The notes under the pieces were generated by a model that worked only from the letters and a program-made list of their open reading frames with translations, was not told the DNA's origin and searched no databases. Position numbers and translations under genes: made by a program. A stretch of DNA of 64,000 nucleotides from Pseudomonadota bacterium (GTDB lineage: Bacteria; Pseudomonadota; Gammaproteobacteria; Burkholderiales; Burkholderiaceae_E): NCBI GenBank assembly GCA_023389055.1, contig JAEWFA010000035.1, forward strand, positions 62,001 to 126,000, written 5' to 3'. Positions 38,568 through 47,088 of the stretch are shown here, piece after piece (within the stretch, counting starts at the first letter, position 1; each line of letters starts with the position of its first letter).

Positions 38568-41174
38568 TCACACCAGCGCTTCGAGCAGCTCCCTCTGGAA
38601 CTGTAGCGAATCGCGCGCTCGCTCCAGCGCTTCGCCATCGACGAGGAATACGTCCTCGACGCGCTCTCCAAGCGTCGTGATGCGAGCGGTCTGCACGTTG
38701 ATGCGGTAGCGCGCGAGCACGCGTGCGATGCGATAGAGAAGGCCGGTACGGTCGTTGGCGACGATCGACAGCAGGAAGCGCTGTCCCCGCTCGTCGGGCT
38801 GCAATTCGATCGACGGCTCTATCGGGAAGTGCCGCGATCGACGCGAGCTGCGCCCCTCCAGCGGCGGGGCGAGTTCGCCGCGCTCGGCGAGTCGCTGCGC
38901 GAGTTCTTCCTGGACCTTGCGCAAGGCGTCGCCGCCCTGCGTCGTGACGCCGGGATCGACGAGCACGAAGGTGTCGAGCGCGTACCCGTGGCGCGTCGTG
39001 TGCACGCGTGCCTCGAGCACCGACATGCGCCGGCTGTCGAAGTAGCCGCAGATGCGTGCGAACAGGTCCGGTTGGTCGGGCAGGTAGACGACGACCTCGA
39101 AACCCTCGCCGACCGGCGACAGGCGCGAGCGCACGACCGGCACGCGCGTGTCCACGTGGGAGTGCAGCGCGCGCACGTGCCAGGCGATGTCCTGCGCTTC
39201 GTGGCGCAGGAAGTAGGGGACGTCGAGCTGCTGCCAGAAGCGCGCATAGCGCGCTTCGTCGAGTCCGTAGAGCGAGAGCACGCGCGCGGCGTCGCGTCGC
39301 ACCGCCTCGACGCGCGTGTGCATCGACGGCGCGTGCCCCTGCAGCGCGCGTCGCGTCGCGAGGAACAGATCCTCGAGGAGCTTTCCCTTCCACGCGCTCC
39401 ACACCCTGGGGCTGGTGCCGCGGATGTCGGCGACCGTAAGCAGGTACAGCGCGACCAACCGGCGCTCGGTGCCGACCAGCGCGGCAAAGCGCGCCACCAC
39501 GTCGTGGTCGCTCGAATCCTGCTTCTGCGCCACCGAAGACAGCGTCAGGTGGTGCAGCACGAGGAACTCGACCAGCGCGCCGTCCTCGTCGGACAGTGCG
39601 TGGTCGCGGCAGAAGCGGCGCGCGTCGATGCGCCCGAGCGTGGAGTGGTCGCCGCCGCGTCCCTTCGCGATGTCGTGGAACAGCGCGGCGACGTACAGCA
39701 GCCACGGTCGGGCGAAGCCGTCAATCAGTTCGCTGCACAGCGGGTACTCGTGCGCGTGCTCGGGCATCGTGAACCGGCGCAGGTTGCGCACCACCATCAG
39801 GATGTGCTGGTCCACCGTGTAGACATGGAACAGGTCGTGCTGCATTCGTCCGACGATGCGGCGAAACGGCGGCAGGTAGTGTCCCAGGATCGACCACTGG
39901 TTCATCCGACGCAGCTCGTGCGTTATGCCGCGCGGCGCCTGCAGGATCTGCAGGAACAGCGCCCGATTCGCCGGATCGCGACGGAACGCCGCATCGATGC
40001 GCGTGCGTGCGTTCCACAACGCGCGCAGTGTCGGCGTGGCGATTCCGCCGAGTTCCGGGTGTTCCTGCATCGTGCGAAACGCGCGCAGGATCGACGAGGG
40101 ATCGCGCTCGAAGCATTGCGGGTCGATCGCGTCGAGCAGTCCGTGCGCGTTGCGAAACAACTCGTCGATCGGCTCGCCCTTCGCGTCGCGTCGCGGAAAG
40201 AGCGCAGAGCGCAGGTTCTGCAGCACGATGGTGTTCAGCTGCACGACCGCCTTCGCCGCCCAGTAGTATCGCTGCATCAGCTCCTCGGAGGCGCGCCGCG
40301 CGTCGTCGCTGCCGATGCCGAGCGCTCGCGCCACCTGCGCCTGGAGGTCGAAGACCAGGCGATCCTCGTGCCGGTCGGCAACCACGTGCAGCGTGGCGCG
40401 GATGCGCTTCAGTCGGCGCTCGTTGCGGTGCAGTTGCGCCGCTTCGCGCTCGGTGATGAGGCCGTGCGCTGCGAGTTCGCGCCAGCGGCGGCCGAGACCG
40501 GCGGCGCGTGCGATCCAGACGAGCACCTGCAGGTCGCGCAATCCGCCCGGACTTTCCTTTGTGTTCGGCTCCAGGCTGTAGGGCGTGTCGTCGTACTTCG
40601 CGTGCCGCTGGCGCATCTCGACGAGCTTGGCCGAGAAAAAGGCAAGCGGGTCGAGGACAGCGCGCAGGCGGGCGAGCGCTTCGGCGAATCGTCGGCGGCT
40701 TCCGGCGAGCCAGCGCATCTCGAGCAGGCTGGTCTGCACCGTGACGTCGGAGAGCGCCTCGACGACGCATTCGTCGACGCTGCGAACGCTGTGGCCGATC
40801 GGCAGCCCGCAATCCCAGCACGCGCCGATGAAGGTCTCGACCCGTGCGGCCTGCGCCGGCTCGAGCGCACCGGCGATGAGCACCATCAGGTCGACGTCGG
40901 AATGCGGGAACTGCTCGCGCCGGCCGTATCCGCCCACGGCGACGAGCGCCGCCTGGCGTCCGGGCGCATGCAGGCGCCACAGCGCGCGCAGCGCGCGATC
41001 GGTGGCGACGGTCAGCGCGCGCGCCAGTGCGTCGGGATCGAGGCGGTCGCGAAAACGCGAAATCGCCGCCGCTCGCGCGCGGCGGTAGTCGTCGCGGATC
41101 TCTTCCGGCGCGCACAGCGCCGGCGGTTCCCGATGCAGGGGCATCGCCGGCGTTGCGGACGCGGCCGGGGTCAC
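38568..41174 (-). CDS. glnD: Bifunctional uridylyltransferase/uridylyl-removing enzyme GlnD
   Basis: GlnD senses glutamine and adds or removes UMP on PII proteins, setting the nitrogen response. 868 residues. The nucleotidyltransferase motif is VAVGGYGRREQFPHSDVDL near residue 85, the HD hydrolase domain is around AALFHDIAKGRGGDHS near 460, and two ACT domains close the protein (GEGFEVVVYLPDQPDLF and LLSIVANDRTGLLYRI). I chose the GTG at 41174 because it overlaps the map stop as GTGA; an in-frame ATG at 41144 is possible. Following map directly is the usual proteobacterial order. Confidence 0.95.
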   Translation of the reverse strand: MTPAASATPAMPLHREPPALCAPEEIRDDYRRARAAAISRFRDRLDPDALARALTVATDRALRALWRLHAPGRQAALVAVGGYGRREQFPHSDVDLMVLIAGALEPAQAARVETFIGACWDCGLPIGHSVRSVDECVVEALSDVTVQTSLLEMRWLAGSRRRFAEALARLRAVLDPLAFFSAKLVEMRQRHAKYDDTPYSLEPNTKESPGGLRDLQVLVWIARAAGLGRRWRELAAHGLITEREAAQLHRNERRLKRIRATLHVVADRHEDRLVFDLQAQVARALGIGSDDARRASEELMQRYYWAAKAVVQLNTIVLQNLRSALFPRRDAKGEPIDELFRNAHGLLDAIDPQCFERDPSSILRAFRTMQEHPELGGIATPTLRALWNARTRIDAAFRRDPANRALFLQILQAPRGITHELRRMNQWSILGHYLPPFRRIVGRMQHDLFHVYTVDQHILMVVRNLRRFTMPEHAHEYPLCSELIDGFARPWLLYVAALFHDIAKGRGGDHSTLGRIDARRFCRDHALSDEDGALVEFLVLHHLTLSSVAQKQDSSDHDVVARFAALVGTERRLVALYLLTVADIRGTSPRVWSAWKGKLLEDLFLATRRALQGHAPSMHTRVEAVRRDAARVLSLYGLDEARYARFWQQLDVPYFLRHEAQDIAWHVRALHSHVDTRVPVVRSRLSPVGEGFEVVVYLPDQPDLFARICGYFDSRRMSVLEARVHTTRHGYALDTFVLVDPGVTTQGGDALRKVQEELAQRLAERGELAPPLEGRSSRRSRHFPIEPSIELQPDERGQRFLLSIVANDRTGLLYRIARVLARYRINVQTARITTLGERVEDVFLVDGEALERARDSLQFQRELLEALV

Positions 41175-41980
41175 GCCGCCGTCGGCAGCGGTTCCGGACG
41201 GGGCGGTGCGCCCGCGGACAGCGTGAGGATTTCGTTGCCCGTCTCGGTGACGAGCACCATGTGCTCCCATTGCGCCGACAGGCTGTGGTCCTTGGTGACG
41301 ATCGTCCAGCCGTCGGCGAGCTCGCGCACCTCGCGACGGCCGGCGTTGATCATCGGCTCGATCGTGAAGATCATGCCGGGACGCAGCGTCTCGCCGGTGC
41401 CGGGACGGCCGTAGTGCAGCACCTGCGGCTCCTCGTGGAAGCGCTCGCCGATGCCGTGCCCGCAGAACTCGCGCACGACCGAATAACCGCTCGCTTCGGC
41501 GTGCCGCTGGATCGCGTGGCCGATGTCGCCGAGCGTGGCGCCGGGGCGCACCTGGTCGATGCCGATCCACATGCACTCGAAGGTGACGCGGCACAGCCGG
41601 CGCGCGGCCACCGATGGCTCGCCCACCAGGTACATCCGGCTGGTGTCGCCGTGGTAGCCGTCCTTGATCACCGTGACGTCGATGTTCAGGATGTCGCCGT
41701 TCTTCAGCACGCGCTCACCGGGAATGCCGTGGCAGACTTGGTGGTTGACGGACGTGCAGATGGCCTTCGGGTAGGGCGAATAGCCCGGCGGCGCATAGTT
41801 CAGCGGAGCCGGTACCGTCCCCTGCACGTCGGTCATGTACCGGTGGCAGAGGCGGTCGATCTCCTCGGTGGTGACGCCGACCTTGACGAAGGGTGTGATG
41901 TAGTCGAGGACCTCGCCGGCGAGCCGGCCCGCGACGCGCATCGCCTCGATCTGCGGGGCGGACTTCAGGATCACTGGCAT
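41171..41980 (-). CDS. map: Methionine aminopeptidase, type I
   Basis: Map removes the initiator methionine from nascent proteins. 269 residues. The five metal ligands can be placed: Asp in NIDVTVIKDGYHGD (two), His in CGHGIGERFHEEP, Glu in FTIEPM and Glu near VTETGNEI. The start ATG at 41980 gives MPVILKSAPQIEAMR. A perfect TATAAT (reverse strand, 41992 to 41987) lies six bases upstream, so the transcript should begin at the start codon itself. It is divergent from rpsB, as in E. coli, and translationally coupled to glnD. Confidence 0.97.
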   Translation of the reverse strand: MPVILKSAPQIEAMRVAGRLAGEVLDYITPFVKVGVTTEEIDRLCHRYMTDVQGTVPAPLNYAPPGYSPYPKAICTSVNHQVCHGIPGERVLKNGDILNIDVTVIKDGYHGDTSRMYLVGEPSVAARRLCRVTFECMWIGIDQVRPGATLGDIGHAIQRHAEASGYSVVREFCGHGIGERFHEEPQVLHYGRPGTGETLRPGMIFTIEPMINAGRREVRELADGWTIVTKDHSLSAQWEHMVLVTETGNEILTLSAGAPPRPEPLPTAA

Positions 41981-41992
41981 GTTAGAATTATA
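41980..41992. promoter_or_regulatory. Overlapping divergent promoters of map (-) and rpsB (+)
   Basis: The forward strand shows an extended -10, TGTTAGAAT (41980-41988), for the rpsB operon. The reverse strand shows a perfect TATAAT (41992 to 41987) for map, with a CGGACG -35 candidate (3 of 6) at spacing 18. The two -10 elements share bases 41987-41988, so the polymerases must exclude each other, and the TG of the forward element falls on the map start codon. Confidence 0.6.
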
Positions 41993-42177
41993 GGCTTCGC
42001 CCGGGCCGTGCGTCCGGGCGGCACCGGGGCCGGCGAAGGCCGCTCCGGCAAGAACGCCGCGGCAACACCCGCGGCAAATCGCGCGCATCGTCGATCGAGG
42101 GTGCCGTCGTGCGGACCGGTTGCGGTTCTCCGGCGGTGAAGGTCGATGCGTCGGACCCAACCCTATCGGAGTCTGTC

Positions 42178-42924
42178 ATGCCCGTTTCCATGCGGCAAAT
42201 GCTCGAGGCCGGAGTGCACTTCGGCCACCAGACGCGGTTCTGGAATCCCCGGATGGCGCCCTATCTGTACGGGCACCGCAACCGCATCCACATCTTCAAT
42301 CTCGAGAAGTCGCTCGCGCAGTTCGACGACGCGATGAAATACCTGCGCCAGCTCGCCGCCAATCGCGGCACCGTGCTGTTCGTCGGCACGAAACGGCAGG
42401 CGCGCGAGATCCTCTCCGAGGAGGCGCAGCGCGCCGGCATGCCCTACGTCGACCAGCGATGGCTCGGCGGGATGCTCACCAACTTCAAGACCGTCAAGAG
42501 CTCGATCAAGCGCTTGAAGGACATGGAAGCCACCGTCTCCGAGGGCGGCATGGAGCGCATGTCGAAGAAGGAATCGCTGCTGTTCCAGCGCGAGCTCGAC
42601 AAGCTGCAGAAGAGCCTGGGTGGCATCAAGGAGATGGTCGCGCTGCCTGACGCGATGTTCGTCATCGACGTCGGCTTCCATCGCATCGCCGTCACCGAGG
42701 CGAACAAGCTGGGCATTCCGATCGTTGCCGTCGTCGACAGCAACCATTCGCCGATCGGCATCGATCACGTCATCCCGGGCAACGACGACTCCGGCAAGGC
42801 GATTCGCCTTTACGCACGCGGCGCGGCCGATGCCATCCTCGAGGGCCGCGCAGCGGCGCTGCAGGAAATCGCCAAGACCGCCGCCGACGAGGAAGAGTTC
42901 GTCGAGCTCGAAGGCGAAGAGTGA
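42178..42924 (+). CDS. rpsB: 30S ribosomal protein S2
   Basis: S2 joins the small subunit late and is needed for initiation complexes and S1 binding. 248 residues, ordinary length. Family signatures are GVHFGHQTRFWNPRMAPY at the start, QRWLGGMLTNFKT and PDAMFVIDVGFHRIAVTEA. The ATG at 42178 has GGAG eight bases upstream. The leader from the predicted promoter is about 180 bases and GC-rich, which leaves room for S2 autoregulation as known in other proteobacteria. It is the first gene of the 16-gene run to 57597. Confidence 0.98.
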   Translation: MPVSMRQMLEAGVHFGHQTRFWNPRMAPYLYGHRNRIHIFNLEKSLAQFDDAMKYLRQLAANRGTVLFVGTKRQAREILSEEAQRAGMPYVDQRWLGGMLTNFKTVKSSIKRLKDMEATVSEGGMERMSKKESLLFQRELDKLQKSLGGIKEMVALPDAMFVIDVGFHRIAVTEANKLGIPIVAVVDSNHSPIGIDHVIPGNDDSGKAIRLYARGAADAILEGRAAALQEIAKTAADEEEFVELEGEE

Positions 42925-42952
42925 AGCAGCCAGCCAGGCAAGGAGGCAAGCG

Positions 42953-43873
42953 ATGACGGCGATCACCGCCAGCATGGTGAAGGAACTGCGCGAGAAGACC
43001 GACGCGCCGATGATGGAGTGCAAGAAGGCGCTTACCGAGGCCGGCGGCGACCTTGCCCGCGCGGAGGAAATCCTGCGCGTGAAACTGGGCAACAAGGCGA
43101 GCAAGGCGGCCGCGCGAGTGGCCGCCGAGGGCGTCGTTGCGCTGTGGGTCGCCGACGATGCGAAGCTTGGCGCACTGGTGGAGGTTAACAGCGAAACCGA
43201 CTTCGTCGACAAGAACGACGACTTCCTCGCGTTCGCGCGCACGCTGGCCGAGCGCGTCGCAACGCAGGCGCCGGCCGATGTCGATGCGCTCGCGCGACTG
43301 CCCATCGAAGGCGGCAGCGTCGAGCAGGTGCGCACGGCGCTGGTCGGGCGCATAGGCGAGAACATCACGGTGCGCCGTTTCGTGCGCCTGCAGGCGAAGG
43401 GGCGGTTGAGTTCCTACGTGCACGGCGGCTCGAAGATCGGCGTGCTCGTCGACCTGGTCGGCGCCGACGACGCGCTCGCGCGCGATTTGGCAATGCACAT
43501 CGCCGCGAGCAAGCCGAAGGCGCTGTCGCGAGACGGCGTTGCGGCCGCCGACGTCGAACGCGAGCGTTCGATCGCGCAGCAGAAGGCCGACGAGGAGCAG
43601 GCGAAGGCGAAAGCCGACGGCAAGCCGGGCAAGCCGCCGGAGATCGTCGCGAAGATGGTCGACGGCGCGGTGCAGAAATACCTGAAGGAAGTCACGCTGC
43701 TGGGTCAGCCCTTCGTCAAGGACGACAAGCACACCGTCGAGCAGTTGCTGAAGGCGCGCGGCGCGCAGGTCGCGCAGTTCGCGCTGTTCGTCGTCGGCGA
43801 GGGCATCGAGCGCAAGCAGTCCGATTTCGCCGCCGAGGTCGCCGCCCAGGCGGCGGCCGCTGCCGGACGGTGA
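42953..43873 (+). CDS. tsf: Translation elongation factor Ts
   Basis: EF-Ts recharges EF-Tu by exchanging GDP for GTP. 306 residues. The N-terminal UBA-like domain has LREKTDAPMMECKKALTEA, then the core domain VNSETDFVDKNDDF that inserts next to the EF-Tu nucleotide, and the second core half (PFVKDDKHTVEQ). AAGGAGG lies seven bases before the ATG at 42953. rpsB-tsf is universal in bacteria. Confidence 0.98.
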   Translation: MTAITASMVKELREKTDAPMMECKKALTEAGGDLARAEEILRVKLGNKASKAAARVAAEGVVALWVADDAKLGALVEVNSETDFVDKNDDFLAFARTLAERVATQAPADVDALARLPIEGGSVEQVRTALVGRIGENITVRRFVRLQAKGRLSSYVHGGSKIGVLVDLVGADDALARDLAMHIAASKPKALSRDGVAAADVERERSIAQQKADEEQAKAKADGKPGKPPEIVAKMVDGAVQKYLKEVTLLGQPFVKDDKHTVEQLLKARGAQVAQFALFVVGEGIERKQSDFAAEVAAQAAAAAGR

Positions 43874-43997
43874 GGGCGACCGGCGCGAACTCGCCGCGCG
43901 CGATGCTGCGGGCGGCTCCCGTCGCGCCGGAAAAGCTCCATAATCGCGGGCGGCGTCGGCCGGCTTTCCCGCAGGCTGCAGCGCATCAGGAGGGTTC

Positions 43998-44783
43998 GTG
44001 AACTCGAACGACAGCCCCGCCGCCTCCGTCGCGGCGGGCGCCCCTGCCCGGGCAGCCGGCGCGCCGGCGCCGCAGCTTCGCTATCGTCGCGTGCTGCTCA
44101 AGCTCTCGGGCGAGGCGCTGATGGGCGACGACGCCTACGGCATCAACGCCGAGACCTTGCAGCGGATGGTCGAAGAGATCGCCGCGGCGGTGGCGATGGG
44201 CGTCGAACTGGCCATCGTGATCGGCGGGGGCAACATCTTCCGCGGCGTGGCCGGCGGTGCGGCAGGAATGGACCGCGCCACCGCCGATTACATGGGAATG
44301 CTCGCCACCGTGATGAATTCGCTCGCGCTGCAGGACGCGCTGCGCCAGCATGGGGTGGTGGCGCGCGTGCAGTCGGCACTGAAGATCGAGCAGGTCGTCG
44401 AGTCGTACATCCGGCCGAAGGCGCTGCGCTATCTCGAGGAGGGCAAGGTCGTCATCTTCGCTGCCGGAACCGGGAACCCGTTCTTCACCACCGACACGGC
44501 CGCCGCGTTGCGCGGAGCCGAGATGGGCGTCGAGGTGGTGCTCAAGGCGACGAAGGTCGACGGTGTCTACAGCGCCGACCCGATGCTCGATCCGTCGGCC
44601 GAGCGCTTCTCGCGCATCAGCTTCGACGAGGCGATCGCGCGCCACCTGAAGGTGATGGACGCGACGGCGTTCGCGCTGTGTCGCGATCGCGGGCTGCCGA
44701 TCAAGGTCTTCTCGATCCTGGGCGAAGGTGCGTTGCTGCGCGCGCTGTGCAGCGACGACGAAGGCACGCTGGTCCATGTGTGA
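43998..44783 (+). CDS. pyrH: Uridylate kinase
   Basis: PyrH phosphorylates UMP to UDP as a hexamer regulated by GTP and UTP. 261 residues, with an Ala/Pro-rich N-terminal extension of about 25 residues before the core begins at RVLLKLSGEALMG. Other motifs are IGGGNIFRG, the DYMGMLATVMNSLALQDAL helix and AGTGNPFFTTDTAAALRG. The GTG start at 43998 has a good AGGAGG upstream. The 124-base gap after tsf has no feature I recognise. Confidence 0.97.
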   Translation: MNSNDSPAASVAAGAPARAAGAPAPQLRYRRVLLKLSGEALMGDDAYGINAETLQRMVEEIAAAVAMGVELAIVIGGGNIFRGVAGGAAGMDRATADYMGMLATVMNSLALQDALRQHGVVARVQSALKIEQVVESYIRPKALRYLEEGKVVIFAAGTGNPFFTTDTAAALRGAEMGVEVVLKATKVDGVYSADPMLDPSAERFSRISFDEAIARHLKVMDATAFALCRDRGLPIKVFSILGEGALLRALCSDDEGTLVHV

Positions 44784-44849
44784 ATCCCTGTGCGCGCCGT
44801 GCCGCTTCGTTGCCGGGGCGGCCCGCGCCCACCGTTGTGCGGAGGAATC

Positions 44850-45410
44850 GTGAGCATTGCGGAAATCAGGCAATCGGCCGAGCAGAAGATGCAGAAGTCG
44901 ATCGAGTCGTTGCGCACCAGCCTCGCGAAGGTGCGTACGGGTCGCGCGCATGCCGGGCTGCTCGATCACATCCACGTCGACTATTACGGGACCTCGGTGC
45001 CGATCAGCCAGGTGGCCAACGTCACGGTGCAGGATGCGCGCACGCTGGGCGTGCAACCGTGGGAGAAGAAGATGGTCCAGGTCGTCGACAAGGCCATCCG
45101 CGAATCCGACCTCGGCCTGAACCCGTCGACCAGCGGCGACCTCATCCGGGTGCCGATGCCCCCGCTGTCCGAGGAGCGTCGGCGCGAGCTCACCAAGGTC
45201 GTCAAGCACGAGGGTGAGCAGGCGAAGGTGGCCGTGCGCAACCTGCGCCGCGACGCGAACGAGCACCTGAAGAAGCTCGTCAAGGACAAGGAAATCTCCG
45301 AGGACGACGAACGCCGCGCCGTCGACGAGATCCAGAAGCTCACCGACCGCTTCGTCGTCGAGATCGACAACGTGCTCGACGTCAAGGAGCGCGAGATCAT
45401 GACGGTGTGA
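44850..45410 (+). CDS. frr: Ribosome recycling factor
   Basis: RRF splits post-termination ribosomes together with EF-G. 186 residues, the typical size. Signatures are KVRTGRAHAGLLDHIHVDYYG, VQPWEKKMVQVVDKAIRES, LGLNPSTSGDLIRVPMPPL and the long helices after. The GTG start at 44850 is preceded by GGAGG; longer in-frame starts would add unrelated Pro/Arg-rich sequence. The stop overlaps the uppS start as GTGA. Confidence 0.98.
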   Translation: MSIAEIRQSAEQKMQKSIESLRTSLAKVRTGRAHAGLLDHIHVDYYGTSVPISQVANVTVQDARTLGVQPWEKKMVQVVDKAIRESDLGLNPSTSGDLIRVPMPPLSEERRRELTKVVKHEGEQAKVAVRNLRRDANEHLKKLVKDKEISEDDERRAVDEIQKLTDRFVVEIDNVLDVKEREIMTV

Positions 45411-46210
45411 TGCATAGCACGACGCGCCCTCTCGCTCCGATGAGTCCCGCATCGAGCACCACGGTCACCGTGCCGCGGCCGCGCGACGTGCCGCGTCACG
45501 TCGCGATCATCATGGACGGCAACGGGCGCTGGGCCACGCAGCGACGCCTGCCGCGCGTCGCAGGCCATGCGAAGGGCGTGGAGGCGGTGCGCGCCACCGT
45601 CGAGGCGTGCGCGCGTCGCGGGGTGGAGTTCCTCACGCTGTTCGCATTCAGCTCGGAGAACTGGCGTCGCCCGGCCGACGAAGTCTCGCTGCTGATGCGA
45701 CTGTTCGTCACGGCGCTCGAGCGCGAGGTGGCGCAGTTGCGCGCCAACGGCATCCGGCTGCGTGTCATCGGCGACCTGTCGGCCTTCGAGCCGCGGCTGC
45801 GACAGCTGATCACGCAGGCCGAAGCGCGCACCGCATCGAATCGCCGGCTCACGCTGACGATCGCGGCGAACTATGGCGGGCGTTGGGACATCCTGCAGGC
45901 CATGCAATCGATGCTGCGCGCGCAGCCCGAGCTCGCCGACGATCCCGATCGCATCGGCGAGCACGCGCTGTCGCCGCACCTGGCGCTCGCCTACGCGCCG
46001 GAGCCCGACCTGTTCGTGCGCACCGGCGGCGAGCAGCGCATCAGCAACTTCCTGCTATGGCAGCTCGCCTACACCGAGCTGTACTTCACCGACACCTTCT
46101 GGCCCGACTTCGACGCCGCCGCGCTCGATTGCGCGATCGAATCGTTTCGTCGGCGCGAGCGCCGCTTCGGGCGCACCAGCGAGCAGGTCTCGGCCGCCGA
46201 AGCGGGCTGA
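45407..46210 (+). CDS. uppS: Undecaprenyl diphosphate synthase (cis-prenyltransferase)
   Basis: UppS extends farnesyl diphosphate with eight isopentenyl units to give the C55 lipid carrier for peptidoglycan and O-antigen. 267 residues. The catalytic Asp is in IIMDGNGRWA and the remaining motifs are FAFSSENWRRP, NYGGRWDI and LFVRTGGEQRISNFLLWQ. The start could be GTG 45407 (GTGA overlap with frr) or ATG 45410; a third ATG lies at 45440, nearer the conserved core. Confidence 0.96.
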   Translation: MMHSTTRPLAPMSPASSTTVTVPRPRDVPRHVAIIMDGNGRWATQRRLPRVAGHAKGVEAVRATVEACARRGVEFLTLFAFSSENWRRPADEVSLLMRLFVTALEREVAQLRANGIRLRVIGDLSAFEPRLRQLITQAEARTASNRRLTLTIAANYGGRWDILQAMQSMLRAQPELADDPDRIGEHALSPHLALAYAPEPDLFVRTGGEQRISNFLLWQLAYTELYFTDTFWPDFDAAALDCAIESFRRRERRFGRTSEQVSAAEAG

Positions 46211-46257
46211 GCGCATGTCCTCGCCCGCGTCGTCGCGCTGACTCGGCGGTTGCCTCG

Positions 46258-47079
46258 ATGCTCGGCAAACGAGTCGCCACCGCCCTGGTGCTGCTCGCAC
46301 TCCTGCTGCCCCCGATCTTCTTCTTCGAGCCCTGGGTGTGGGGCGTCGTGACGCTGGTCTTCCTCGCCGCGGCCGCCTGGGAATGGGCGCGCTTGCTCGC
46401 CGGTCGCGGCGCCGCTGCCACTACGGCCGGCGCGCTGGCGGTCGCGGGAATCGCGCTGCTCGCGTGGCGCGAGACCGCAGGCTGGCCGCCGTCCTTCGTC
46501 GTCGTCGTGTGCGCGGCGGCGACGGTGGCGTGGCTGCTGCTCGGGCCGATGCACCTGCGCGCGCACGATGCCCGCGGCGGCGGCCTGGCGCTTGCCGCCG
46601 GGTGGCTGCTCGCCTGCTGGGTCGCGCTGGTGGCGCTGCGAGCGATCGGCCCGCTTGCGCTGCTGGCGGCAATGGCCATCGTCTGGGTCGCCGACATCGC
46701 CGCCTATTTCGTCGGTCGCAGATTCGGGCGGCGCAAGCTCGCTGCGTCGATCAGCCCCGGCAAGAGCCGCGAGGGCGCGCTCGGCGGACTGGCCGCCGTC
46801 GCGGCGCTCGGACTGGCGGCGGCGGCGAGTCCGTCGCTGTCGTCGACGCTGCCGGCGCGGCTGGTCGACGAATGGAGCGCGCCCGTCGCGGTCGTCGTCC
46901 TCGTCGCGCTCGCCGCGCTGTCGGTCGTCGGCGACCTGCACGAGTCGCTGCTCAAGCGCCAGGCCGGCGTGAAGGACAGCGGCGTCGTGCTACCCGGCCA
47001 TGGCGGCGTGCTCGATCGCATCGACGCGCTCGTTCCCGTGATGCCTGCCGCCATGCTGCTGCATCGCCTGCTGGGATAA
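46258..47079 (+). CDS. cdsA: Phosphatidate cytidylyltransferase
   Basis: CdsA makes CDP-diacylglycerol from phosphatidic acid and CTP in the inner membrane. 273 residues with about seven hydrophobic helices, the first at residues 8-30. The signature is complete: SPGKSREGALGG followed by GDLHESLLKRQAGVKDSG and LPGHGGVLDRIDAL, with the metal-binding aspartates in DLHE and DRID. It sits between uppS and dxr, as in most proteobacteria. Confidence 0.97.
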   Translation: MLGKRVATALVLLALLLPPIFFFEPWVWGVVTLVFLAAAAWEWARLLAGRGAAATTAGALAVAGIALLAWRETAGWPPSFVVVVCAAATVAWLLLGPMHLRAHDARGGGLALAAGWLLACWVALVALRAIGPLALLAAMAIVWVADIAAYFVGRRFGRRKLAASISPGKSREGALGGLAAVAALGLAAAASPSLSSTLPARLVDEWSAPVAVVVLVALAALSVVGDLHESLLKRQAGVKDSGVVLPGHGGVLDRIDALVPVMPAAMLLHRLLG

Positions 47080-47088
47080 TCGGGCGCC

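Noticed and set aside
38568..38570. Frameshift or truncation at the end of glnD because of the adjoining repeat
   Set aside because: Both ACT domains are complete and the length is normal (868 residues); the stop precedes the repeat on the reverse strand.
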